A program made the translations under genes and the position numbers. DNA of 64,000 nt, taken from the NCBI GenBank assembly GCA_963277665.1, contig OY728133.1, forward strand, positions 385,095,962 to 385,159,961, read 5' to 3'. The notes below the pieces were generated by a model. The model ran no database searches, was not told the origin of the DNA, and saw only the letters and a list, made by a program, of their open reading frames with translations. This stretch comes from Viscum album. Its lineage: Eukaryota > Streptophyta > Magnoliopsida > Santalales > Viscaceae. Positions 14,421-25,162 of this stretch are shown here, in pieces (the first letter of the stretch is position 1; every line of letters begins with the position of its first letter).

Positions 14421-15135
14421 GGCCCCCACCTCTACCACCTTACCCTCACCTCTCAATCCATTGTCTCGACCAAGATCCTCTCATTTTATCTCTACACATC
14501 TCTATATTCATCCTAAAATATTTAACTTATTCATAAAGCTCTTCAAGAAACCATTTTGGTTCCAACTAAGAGGAGTTACCCGATTTAAAGGTAATGTCTT
14601 CACTTGTGTTCTTTTGTTATCTTTTGTACCTAAATCCCCCTAAAATCTTTTTATTACTTTATTTTGTAACAAAAACAGTATCTTAAATATACTATGATGT
14701 TGTTATGAGATGTATTTGAGCTACACTTACACAAACCTATGTCTAATGGTTAAAGAACATACTGTTTCTATGGATGGCGAACTTCTTCCTAACGAAATGA
14801 TGATTGTTCAATATTCTTCTAACACATTTCATGGTGGACATTAAGATGTAACTATATTTACATAGTATATATATTATTTTCATGTTTTACATATTCTTGT
14901 GTATTTTTCTTTTATGGAATACCTTTATGGTTTCCATTATGGGTAAACACGATATCTTCATTTTAGGACGTGCAGACTACCGCCCCCTCAAAGTGATTTG
15001 ATTCATTAATGCAATAAGTGGGACGTATAAAGGATGGAGTTAATGATATTATATATGATATTATACTGGAGTTATAATATACCTTTATATCATTATTATT
15101 TCATTCCATTAAATACTAAATATAAATGAAAGTAG

Positions 15136-15173
15136 CGTTCATGCGTACGTACGGCTTACCATCTCCATGAACG
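15136..15173 (+). repeat. Hairpin motif conserved in LTR leaders
   Basis: CGTTCATG and CATGAACG form perfect 8-base arms around a 22-base loop that itself contains the palindrome cgtacgtacg. It lies about 720 bp downstream of the TATA box, so it would be in the transcribed leader. The arms are intact in the 3' LTR (23236-23273) and in the copy at 440-477. Confidence 0.6.
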
Positions 15174-16587
15174 GTGCATTTCAATTTTTACCTCTAAATG
15201 TTATGTAATATTATAAATGCGTGTATATACTGGATATGTATAATATTATGATATCTACATCATGAAAATAATTCTGGATATAATGTATATTTTACCACAT
15301 GAACAACTTGTAATTATAAGAAGTTTATTTTGGACTCAAGTACCAAGGGTCGACAAAATGACCATTATTAACATAAATAATTACATAATGTTCATAACAT
15401 GGTAATAAGTGATATAAAAGGAATAATGAACTTGAAAAAGGTTCTTAAGAAAGTATAAATTAACTCGAGTTTATTATTCAGGAGATTAATGAATGATCGA
15501 GTAAACTCAGACACAAGGTAAGGAACGTCGTCTCAATCTCTTTTCATTGAGGTATATTTTGTTTTGTACAAAACTTTATTTTACAAGGTGTATAAACCCC
15601 TTTTAATTTTACTTTTATTCAAAAGTAATCTTTTTATACGAAGCGTTTTACTAAACAACAAAAGGGAATGTTTTTGTCTTACGAATGCGGTGAAAACGAC
15701 TTCTCCGCCTCCATGACTATTATTTGAGTTTCGGCTTCCTGAACAACCCATAACCTTTTTTAAAATGAAAAATAAATACCATGTTTTTATTTTATTTTAT
15801 TTTTGTAATGAAAATGGTTTCGATAATTTTTTGATTATATCAATGTGTTTTTGATATATTGTGATTGAAATGTGGAAATTTTATGTTTCCTTTATTCATA
15901 TTTTATGTGATACGATTATGTTATGGTTCGTGGGAATAGCTTATGAAGATAGGTGGTTCTGTGATAAACTAAGGGTGGGTGAGCCCGTGATAGATCTACA
16001 ATGCATTGGGTAACACGAAGGAGTTAAACACTAAGGTTTCTCCGAAGAGATTTAGGGAATATACTGTGATGGGTATTCCAAACGTAACCATGAGGGTTAC
16101 TCCTTATGTAAGAATGTTATGAATGCCTCAAGTTATCTTTATGTCTTATGTTTTCTATGAGTTACTCATAAATATTTTTATTTCATAATGTATGATAAAG
16201 TGATTATGTTTTATGAGTAAAGTATGGTTTCTTTAATTCTTATGTATACATGGACTAATGTTTTCATTCCGTAGTTTTATATACCTTACTGAGATTTTTA
16301 TTCTCATCCCAAGTTTTTGAAATGTTTTTCATAGGTCAAGGGAAAATTACATGATGTGATGATAGTGTTGAGGAAGTGTCACAAAAGAATCTATGTTTTA
16401 TTTTACATATGTCTCCTTTGATGGAAAAAATGAATAATGTCTTTTATGTAACCACCTTGTTGAAATGTGGAATTTAATGCATGATTTATTATCTAGTTCT
16501 CTAAAACTCTAAACCTAAAAAGATCCTCAATGTGTATTCTTGTAATAACTCAATATTAAGTAATGTTTAAGGTTGGGTCCTTATAGT

Positions 16588-16598
16588 TGGTATTAGAG
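16588..16598 (+). other. Primer-binding site of element I (tRNA-iMet)
   Basis: TGGTATTAGAG lies 2 bp after the 5' LTR. It differs by one C-to-T change from the complement of the 3' end of plant initiator tRNA-Met, which normally primes minus-strand synthesis in Ty3 and copia elements. Confidence 0.85.
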
Positions 16599-16730
16599 GT
16601 TGGTTTAGATAACATTATGAGTAATAATTCTATTAAATGATTATCCAAAAATATTTTTTTATGGTCAAATTGAAATTATATAGCATTTGAAGATTACCAT
16701 GTTGCTTCATCTAAGACATGTTTGTTCAGA

Positions 16731-17456
16731 ATGTTTTTCTGCAGAGGAAACAGGGAAGTAGTTCTAGGAAGGAATATAGAAGGAAATGACCTTCCGAATC
16801 AGCATCCTGAGATGGTCGGAATTGGAACTGAACAGTTTTTTGTAGTAATGGCATAGTTGACTAAAGCGATAAATGGTGGTGGTATCCATGCACAAGATCA
16901 GTCAGATCAAGAGCAGAGAAACATGTTAGTGGTGGAACATTTCATGAGGCAACATCCCCCATAATTCAGAAGATCATCTGACCCTGTGGTAGCTGAAGGG
17001 TGGATTAAAGCACTGGATAAGATTTTCGATGTCATGGGGTGTTCAAACAATCAAAAGGCTAGTCTTTCTATTTACCGTTTAGAGGGTGAAGCAGATTAGT
17101 GGTGGTCGATGGTTAAAAATATCAAGGATACTGATGAGATTGATGCTTTTGACTGGGATGAATTCAAAGCTATGTTTCTTGAGAAATATTTTCCTAAGGC
17201 TGTTCGACTTAGGATGGAAAAGCAATTCTTGGAATTGAGGCAAGAGGATGACTCAGTGGCTTCTTATGAATAAAGGTTCACTCGATTGGCAAGGTATGCT
17301 CCAAATTTTATCCAAGATCTTGATAGTAAAATCAATCATTTTTACTCAGGATTAAAGCCAAAATATCGAATGTCTTTAGCTTCTCGTGAGTTCAAAAGTT
17401 ATGAAAAGCTTGTTCGATGTGCTGAGAAGGTGTAAATTTAGTTCGCTGATGATCAA
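16731..17456 (+). pseudogene. gag: gag (capsid region) of element I, broken
   Basis: This is the retrotransposon Gag, which forms the virus-like particle. From the ATG at 16731 one frame reads through recognisable Gag sequence: DPVVAEGWIKALDKIFDVMG (about 16981-17040), then YRLEGEAD-WWSM, DEFKAMFLEKYFPKAVRLRM and RFTRLARYAPNF. In-frame stops fall at 16854, 16962, 17097, 17271 and 17433. There is no frame shift, so decay is by point changes. The zinc-knuckle and protease part continues in the same frame from 17457. The start is a guess from position after the primer site; the Gag identity is firm. Confidence 0.88.
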
Positions 17457-18125
17457 GTGTTCTATATCAACCAACAGAAGAAGATACCGAGGTGGAAGGA
17501 GAATGGGAAGAATCCTTCAAAGAAGTCTGATGGTAAGAAAACTATGTTTTCAGTTTGTGATAAATGTCGTAAAAGGCATGTTAGAGAATGTCTTCTGAAT
17601 TCTGGAAAGTTCTACCGATGTAGTAATATGGGACATAAGGCTCGTGATTGCACGGAAAAATATCAGGGTGATGGTAAGACCGAATTTGATTTACAGTTAC
17701 TGGAATGTTTCATTTGTAATGAGATGGGTCATCATGAAAACAAGTGTTCGAAAAAGAGCTCAAATGATGGGACGAAGTCAGACTACAAGCAGAAAGGTGT
17801 GGTGAAATCCTTTGAAACTACTTCAGCAGATGTTGGGCCATCAAATGAAGTGGTATCAGGTACTTTGTTTGTTTTTTTAGATTATTCCAATGTGTTGTTT
17901 GATTCGGGATCAACACATTCTTTCCTCTTAGAAAAATTGTCTAGTAAATTGGTAATTCCATCCCAAGAAATGACTTTTGAACTTGTGGTAAAACCACCTG
18001 GGGGAAATGTTGAGGAAAAAAGAATTTATAAGAATCTTCCTATCTATATCCATGGAAAGAATCTACTTGAAAACCATATTGTTTTACCTCTAGTAGAGTT
18101 TGATGTTATCGTGGGTATGGATTAG
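17457..18125 (+). pseudogene. Nucleocapsid zinc knuckle and aspartic protease of element I
   Basis: This open stretch of 222 codons lies in the gag frame. The ATG is internal to the original polyprotein, not a true start. Residues 84-97 are an intact CX2CX4HX4C knuckle (CFICNEMGHHENKC), which binds RNA. An upstream knuckle (residues about 53-65) has lost its first Cys. Residues 147-155 read LFDSGSTHS with the protease catalytic Asp-Ser-Gly kept. It ends at a TAG replacing what should be Trp or Gln just after the GMD block. The protease would cut the polyprotein; here it is only a fragment. Confidence 0.88.
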
Positions 18126-19147
18126 CTCTTTTTTTACCATGCTACGATTGATTGTAGAGCTAAAGAAGTTTCTTTTTAGAAATACTTTCATTTTGTGTAC
18201 AAGAATGAACCCTTATTGTTGATAACATATCATAAGGCTGAGAAACTTGTAAAAGATGGAAATGAATGTTACCTTGCACATATTGTTGAAAACAAAGGAA
18301 CCGTTCAAATTAATGATGTTCCAGTGGTAAATGAGTATCCTGATTTTTTTCCTGATGAGTTTCCTTGAATAATACCAGATCGGGAAGTTGAATTTACTAT
18401 TTACATAGTTCCTGATGCTAAGCCAATTTCAAAACCCCTTATCGAATGGCTCAAATTGAACTTTTAGAGTTGAATGAACAATTGCAAGATTTATTAGAGA
18501 AAGGATTAATTCGACCTAACACATCACCATGGGGTGATCCTGTCTTATTTGTTAAAAAGAAAGATGGTTCTATGAGACTTTGCATTGATTATAGTGCCTT
18601 GAATAACATCACTATTAAGAACAAATATCCTTTGCCTCATATCGATGATTTGTTTGATCAGCTCCAAGGAGCTCAGTATTTTTCAAAGATTGACCTGAGA
18701 TTGGGGTACCATCAGTTGAAGGTAAAGGAAGCATATATTACTAAGACTGTGTTTCATACAAGATATGGCCATTTTGAATTTTTAGTAATGCCTTTTTGGT
18801 TGACCAATGCACCTTCTATATTCATGGACCTTATAAATAGAATTTTCCATGAGTTCTTTGATAAGTTTGTGGCTGTTTCCATTGATGATATTTCGGTGTT
18901 TTCTAAAAGTAAAGAGGATCATGAAAGTCATTTAAGGGTTATTTTTCAAACATTAAAAGAAAAGAAATTGTATGGGAAATTCAGCAAGTGTGAGTTCTGG
19001 TTGAAAAAAATTTCTTTCCCTGGTCACATTGTTTCTATAGATGGAATAACTGTTGATCCTACAAAAACAAAGGTTGTTGATGAATGTCCAAGACCCACAA
19101 ATGTAACAGAGATTCGTAGTTTTCTTGGTTTGGCAGTCTATTATTGA
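18126..19147 (+). pseudogene. Reverse transcriptase of element I
   Basis: The RNA-dependent DNA polymerase copies the element. 18126-18435 is the linker in the protease frame ([27 protein letters not shown]). Near 18435 the reading moves to another frame, giving an open run of 233 codons from 18446. Within that run, [13 protein letters not shown] lies at residues 37-49, [15 protein letters not shown] at 62-76, catalytic KIDLR at 81-85, and the SIDD catalytic pair at 145-148. In MPFWLTNAP (residues 115-123) Trp stands where the family has Gly. The run ends at a TGA after FLGLAVYY. The closest type is plant Ty3 chromovirus. Confidence 0.92.
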
Positions 19148-19700
19148 TGGTTTTTTAGAAATTTATCATGGTTATCTAGTCCAATGACTAAGATAACTCG
19201 GAAGGGTGTTAAGTTTATCTGGATAAAAGAATGTGATGATTTTTTTCAGGAATTGAAAAAAATATTGGTGAATGCTCTAGTTTTGGTACTACCTTCCAGG
19301 AATGTTGAGTTTGTTATCTACAGTGATGATTCATTGAAAGGATGTGGTTGAATCTTAATTCAGAATGATTAGGTAATTTCTTATGCTTGACGTCAGTTAA
19401 AAACTCATGATGTAAATTACCCTACACTTGATTTGGAATTAGCTGCAGTTGTTTTCGCTTTAAAAATTTGGAGGCATTATTTGTATGGTGTAAAGTGCAA
19501 AATATATACTAATCACAAAAGTTTAAATTATATATTGACTCAGAAATAATTGAACATGAGATAGAGGAGATGTCTATAATTAATCAAGGATTATGATTGT
19601 AAAATTCATTATAATCTGGGAAAAGAAAATAAAGTGGCTGATGCTTTGAGTCGAAAAGTAATGCTTCATTTACCATGTTACATTTGGAATGTGATCCTTT
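19148..19700 (+). pseudogene. RNase H of element I, broken
   Basis: This continues the reverse transcriptase frame: [66 protein letters not shown] and LIKDYDCKIHYN-GKENKVADALSRK. RNase H removes the RNA template. Stops fall at 19349, 19370, 19388, 19547, 19562 and 19577, several at places where Arg or Trp is usual (CGA to TGA or TGG to TAG). A frame shift after ADALSRK leads into integrase. Confidence 0.88.
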
Positions 19701-19713
19701 GGTTACGGATTAG

Positions 19714-21060
19714 ATGAACCTTGGCATAGAATTTGTTGCTGCAGGAAGTTCTTCTATTTTGTTTCAGGTGTCAGTGAGATCATCTCTATTAGACAGAATT
19801 AAGAAAGCTCAGAAGCAAGACAGTGAGTTGAAGAAAAAGGTAGAGCTGGTTCAGAAGGGTAAGATGCCTGAATTCAACATTGATAATGATTGTGTTTTGA
19901 GATTTAGGAATAGATTGTGTGTGTTGTGTGATTCACAGTTGAAGGGAGAGTTGTTATGTGAAGCTCATAGTTATCCTTTTGCAGTTCCTTCACACAGTAC
20001 TAAGATGTATAGAGATCTTCAGGAGTATTACTGGTGGGATGGAATGAAAAGAGATATTTCTGATTTTACTGTGAAGTGTTTGACTTGTCAATAGGTTAAA
20101 GCAGATCAGCAGTTACCGGAAGGGATGCTTCATCCTTTACCAGTACCAGAGAGAAAATGAGAGAATATATCCATGGACTTCATTGTGGGATTGCCGAAGA
20201 CACCTCAAGGTAATAATGCAATATGGGTTATTATTGATCGCTTGACTAAATCTGCTTATTTCCTTTCTATATGAGATAATTTTTCTCTAGATCAACTTTA
20301 TCGTTTGTATCTTAATGAGATATTCAGGTTACATGGATTTCCCCTCTCTATTTTATCTGATTGTGGTCGTAGGTTTACTTTTAACTTTTGGAAAGGCCTT
20401 TAGAAGTCGTTGGGTACTGAATTAAATTTTAGTATAGGTTTTCATCATCAATCACATGGGCAGTCAAAATGAACAATTCAGAATATGGAGGATATGCTAC
20501 GTGCTTGTTCAATAGATTATCATGTAATTTGGGACCAACATCTTTCTTTGGTTGAGTTTTCTTATAATAACAGTTTTCATTCCAGTATACAGATGGAACC
20601 ATTTGAGGAATTATATGGGAAGCGGTGTCGAACTCCAGATTTTTGGGATGAATTGGGTGAAAGGAAGTTTATGGGAACATAATTGTTAGAGGATTTGGTA
20701 GAAAAAGTTCAGCTGATATAGAAACACATGAGAACAGCTCAGAGCAGGCAGAAAATTTATGCGGACAACAGGAGGAAGGATCTCTCTTTTGATGTAGGTG
20801 ATCATGTCTTCCTCAAAGTTTCACCATGGAAAAGTGTGATGCGATTTGGTAAGAAATGAAAGTTGATTCCAAGGATCATTGGGCCATATGAAATTCTGGA
20901 GAGAGTTAGATCAATTTCATACCGATTGGATTTACCTCCGATTTTATCTCAGGTACACAATGTTTTTCATGTTTCAATGTTAACGAAGTACATGCCAGAT
21001 CCATCTCATGTTTTGAGTCCAGAGGTAGTTCAGTTGGAAGAGAACGTATCTTATGAGGAA
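19714..21060 (+). pseudogene. Integrase of element I, broken
   Basis: Integrase inserts the cDNA. The HHCC zinc domain is visible (AHSYPF, SHSTKMYRDLQEYYWWDGMK, KCLTCQ, up to 20094). The core has [12 protein letters not shown] with the first catalytic Asp and LSDCGRRFT with the second. The third catalytic residue (Glu) is replaced: the codons at the site read Lys then stop (QSK-stop-TIQNMEDM near 20461-20490). The C-terminal part GPYEILERVRSISYRLDLP and VHNVFHVSMLTKYMPDPSH runs to 21000. All pieces share one frame, with stops at about six places. Confidence 0.92.
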
Positions 21061-21216
21061 CAACCGGTCTAGATTCTTGACCACAGGGAGAAATTATTGC
21101 AGAATAAGGTTATTCATCAAGTAATGGTTTTGTTAAAAAACAACATGATTTAAGAGGCAACATGGGAATCAAAAAATGCAATGAGGGATAAATACCCTCA
21201 CTTATTCGATAAGTAA
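21061..21216 (+). pseudogene. Chromodomain-like tail of element I integrase
   Basis: In frame with integrase: ILDHREKLLQNKVIHQVMVL, then a stop, EATWESKNAMRDKYPHLFDK. This matches the short C-terminal chromodomain of Tekay-type plant chromoviruses, thought to steer insertion to certain chromatin. Stops at its start and middle make it non-functional. Confidence 0.75.
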
Positions 21217-21240
21217 ATAAATTTCAGGGTTGAAATTTTA

Positions 21241-21255
21241 AAAAGGGGGGAAGGA
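21241..21255 (+). other. Polypurine tract of element I
   Basis: aaaaggggggaagga abuts the 3' LTR start. It is the usual primer for plus-strand synthesis. Confidence 0.85.
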
Positions 21256-24200
21256 TTTAACATCCCAAGTAAGTAATGAATAATTTTTTTTATATCTATT
21301 TTTATTTATGAATTAGGTAGTATTTTAGAGGCTTAAACTAAGAATAAATCCAATCTTAAGCAAATAATTCTCTAATATATTTAAAAGATTGTTTTACCGC
21401 CTTTTGATGGAGAACCATTTTCTTAAATATATATTTTGAAAATTTTATAAGATCTATTTCTCAAAATAAACTTCTTCTTTAGTATTGGTACATTGAAATT
21501 TACTTTGGATAAATTTTTGGTATTTTTCTGACAATGTTCATTTTTTAATCAATAGTGAAAAATACTGCATTTTACTTCAAGACTTCTTTTTCATCTAATT
21601 TAATTATAGGGATAGAATATCTTTTTAATTGGTTTTTAAGTTTAATTAGAATATATTTTTACCATTTAATCCAATGGTGGTCATTGGAATTAATTTCACA
21701 TTGAAATTGGACATAAACAATTGTCAAACTTTTGATATATATTGATTCTAAAAAACCCTCTATTTGTTTTGACAATGGATATTATTTTTGAATTAATTAT
21801 GAAAATTTCTGTGTTTGGAATTTGGTAAAATTGATTCAATATTTGAAATCATAAGGTCCCAATTATGTAATTAAGAATCTTTTGTTTTTGGACATTATGA
21901 ATTGTAACGACGGTAATTATCTTTAATTGTCGTGATTAATTAGTAATCGGGTAGTTAAGGGTAATAAAATAATAAAATAATAATATAAAATGACCCCAAC
22001 ATGTGTCATAATGCTACTGTTTTTGTCATGGCCGACCATGGTATGACTTTTTCTAAACTTTGGGACCCCATGGAATCACTTTTGGGTGATAGTGACACCT
22101 TATCATTTTATGTTTTTTAAAAGGAAAGTATAACCAAAGTATGAATCACCCAAGTAAAAAAAAATTAGTTTTGTCTATGTAAATGATCTATTAAACTATA
22201 AATAGTAATTTTAATGATAAAAATATTTCCTAAATCATGATATTTTTTTATAATTTTTATATATTAAATAAATTAATTTATTTATGACACCATGATGATA
22301 CAACGATTACCTCATTAATGAACGATTTAAATAAAATGAAAAGATAATGTAAAATCTAAAACCTAGACTTTTAAAAGACCTATTGGATGGGTTTATTTCA
22401 AACCCTTATCATCTTATCCTTGAAATATATCATTTTGGGTCCTTTAAAATCAGAAACTCATTATATAATAAAGTAACATTTCTTGAATTTCCAAGAGTGC
22501 CCCTCCTCCCTCTTATAAAAGGCCACCACCTCTACCACCTTACCCACACCTCTCAAGCCATTGGATCGGCCAAGATATGCTCCTTCTATCTCTCCACATC
22601 CCTCTATTCATCCTAGAATCCTTACCTTAGGCAGAAATCTTTTCAAGAAACCCTTTTGGTTCAATCCAAGAGGAGTTACCCGATTTAAAGCTAATGTCTT
22701 CACTTGTGTACTTTTTTTTTTATTTTGCTTCTCCAACCACCTAAACTCTTTTTATTCCTATATTTTGTAACCAAACTAGCATCTTCAATATACTAGTATG
22801 TTTTTATGATAAGTATTCAAGCTAAACTTACACACACCTACGTCTAATGGTTAAAGTACATACTGTTTCTGTGGATGGAAAATTTCTGCCTCATGAAATG
22901 ATGATTGTTCGATATTCTTATAAAGCCTTTCATGGTGGCCATTAAGATGTAACAATATTTATAATGATATATATTATGTTTATGTTTTCCATATTCTTCT
23001 GTATTTTTCTTTTATGGCATACCTTTATGGTTTCTATTATGGGTAAACACGATGTCTTCATTTTAGGAAGTGCGAACTACCGCCCCCTCAAAGTGATTTG
23101 ATTCATTAATTCCATATGTGGGACGTATAAAGGATGGAGTTAATGATATTATATATGATATTATACTGTATTTATAATATACCTTTATATCATTATGATT
23201 TCATTCCATTAAATACGAAATATAAATGAAAGTAGCGTTCATGCGTACGTATGTCTTACCGTCTCCATGAACGGTGCATTTCAATTATTACCTCTAAATG
23301 TTATGTAATATTATAAATGCATGTATATACTGGATATATATGATATATATGGTATCTAAATCATGAATATAATTCTGGATATAATGGATATTTTACCACA
23401 TTAACAACTTGTAATTATAAGAAGCTTATTTTTGACTCAAGTACCAAGGGTTGACAAAACGACCATTATTAACTTAAATAATTACATAATGTTCATAACA
23501 TGGTAATAAGTGATATAAAAGGAATAATGAACATGAAAAAGTTTCTTAATCAAGTATAAATTAACTCTATTTTATTATTCAGGAGATTAATGAACGATCG
23601 AGTCAAGTCGGACACGAGGTAAGAAACTTCATCTCAATCTCCTTTCATTGAGGCATATTTTGTTTTGTACACAACATTCATTTATATGTTCTATAAACCC
23701 CTTTGACTTTTAATTTTATGTAAAAGGAATCTTATTATACGAAGAGTTTTACTAAACAACAAAAGGGAATGTTTTTGTCTTACGAATGCGGTGACAACGA
23801 CTTCTCCACCTCCATGACTATTATTTGTGTTTCAGCTTCCTGAACAAGCCATAACCTTTTTTAAAATGAAAAATAAATACCATGTTTTAATTTTATTTTA
23901 TTTTGGTATTGAAAATGGTTTCAATAATTTTTTGATTATATCAATGTGTTTTTGATATATTGTGATTGAAATGTAGAAATGTTATGTTTCCTTTATACAT
24001 GTTTTATGTGATACGATTATGTTATGGTTCGTGGGCATTTATTATGAAGATGGGTGGTTCTGTGATAATCTAACGGTGGGTGAGCCCGTGATAGATCTGC
24101 AATGAATTGGGTAACACGAAGGAGTTAAACGCTAAGGTTTCTCCGAAGAGATTTAGGGAATATACTATGATGGGTATTCCAAACGTAACCATGAGGGTTA

Positions 24201-24686
24201 CTCCCTACATAAGAATGTTATGAATGCCTCAAGTTACCTTTATGTCTTATGTTTTCTATGAGTTACTCATAAATTATATGATTTCATAAGGTATGATAAA
24301 GTGCTTATGTTTTATAAGTAAAGTATGGTTTCATTAATTCTTATTTATACATGGACTAATGTTTTCATTCCATACATTTATATCCCTTACTGAGATTTTT
24401 ATGCTCATCCCAAGTTTTTGAAATGTTTTTCACAGGTCAAGGGAAAAGTACATGATGTGAAGATAGTATCGAGAAAGTATCACGAAAGAATCCATGTTTT
24501 ATTTTACATATGTATCCTTTGATGGGAAAATTTAATACTGTCTTTTATGTAACCACCTTGTTGAAATGTGAAATATAATGCATGATTTATGATCTAATTA
24601 TCTAAAACTCTAAACCTGAAAAGATCATCAATGTGTATTCATGTAATAACTCAAGATTAAGTAATGTTTAAGGTTGGGGCCTAATA
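21256..24686 (+). mobile_element. 3' LTR of element I
   Basis: It begins TTTAACATCCCAAG, the G of the usual TG start being lost, and ends near gggcctaata. Its length is within 1 bp of the 5' LTR. It carries the same TATA box (22514), hairpin motif (23236-23273) and 3' processing block (near 24387). Confidence 0.92.
22514..22520 (+). promoter_or_regulatory. TATA box of element I 3' LTR
   Basis: TATAAAA in the same pyrimidine-rich context as in the 5' LTR. It could in principle start transcripts into the flanking DNA, but no evidence for that is visible. Confidence 0.6.
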
Positions 24687-24691
24687 GTAGG
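24687..24691. repeat. Target-site duplication of element I, right copy
   Basis: gtagg, one mismatch to atagg at 13149-13153. Confidence 0.5.
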
Positions 24692-25162
24692 AAAATGAAA
24701 ATAAGATTCATTTTAAAACATTTTTTACAGTGAATAAAATGGGTAAAAATTTCTACCAAAAATATTTATATAATAGAAAAAAATTAAAATATTTTTAGAA
24801 TACATTGACATTTGAGAAAATCATAATTTTGACTGATGAGAAATTTAAATCCAGTTTTACTTAAAATAATTTTTTTCATATTAAAATTACAAAAAGTGAG
24901 AAAAATAAAAATGAAAATGAAAATTTTTAGAAAAAAAACACCAGAATAAAATTCAATATTTTCCTAGGAGATAGATCATAATATTTCTTCATTGGATCTT
25001 AATCAAAATCAACCCCCATAAACAATGAAGTTGTACCATCATATTCTCACCTGTTTGGTATCTTTTAATCATAATCCCCATCAAGGAATAACATCATTTG
25101 AAACATTAATTATTATAAAAATAATTATATTCATGATATAACATGTGAAACGTGTAGTATAT
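24692..25162 (-). mobile_element. 3' LTR of element II, piece 2
   Basis: This resumes the family II LTR after element I. The last 60 bp (tataacatgtgaaacgtgtagtatat) match 45500-45525 of the 5' LTR (tataacatgtaaaatttctagtatat). The AT-rich part before it fits 45030-45480 loosely. Confidence 0.6.

Larger units (their letters stand above)
13154..16585 (+). mobile_element. 5' LTR of element I
   Basis: It begins TGTAACATCTTAAG and ends at gggtccttata, just before the primer-binding site. It matches 21256-24686 along its whole length. Shared landmarks are the TATA box at 14414, the hairpin motif at 15136-15173, a gggtgggtgagcccgtgat block near 15973 and the block cttactgagatttttattctcatccc near 16285 (the 3' processing region). 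Confidence 0.92.
13154..24686 (+). mobile_element. Element I: full-length Tekay/Del-like chromovirus, dead
   Basis: The order is 5' LTR (3432 bp), primer-binding site for initiator tRNA-Met, gag, zinc knuckle, protease, reverse transcriptase, RNase H, integrase, chromodomain-like tail, polypurine tract and 3' LTR (3431 bp). Very long LTRs, a single gag-pol order with integrase last, and the conserved basic-aromatic tail after integrase are typical of the Tekay (Del) branch of plant chromoviruses. The coding region has at least fifteen in-frame stops and two frame changes, so it cannot transpose by itself. The LTRs differ at roughly one base in twenty to one in six in blocks compared by eye, which indicates an old insertion. 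Confidence 0.9.
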
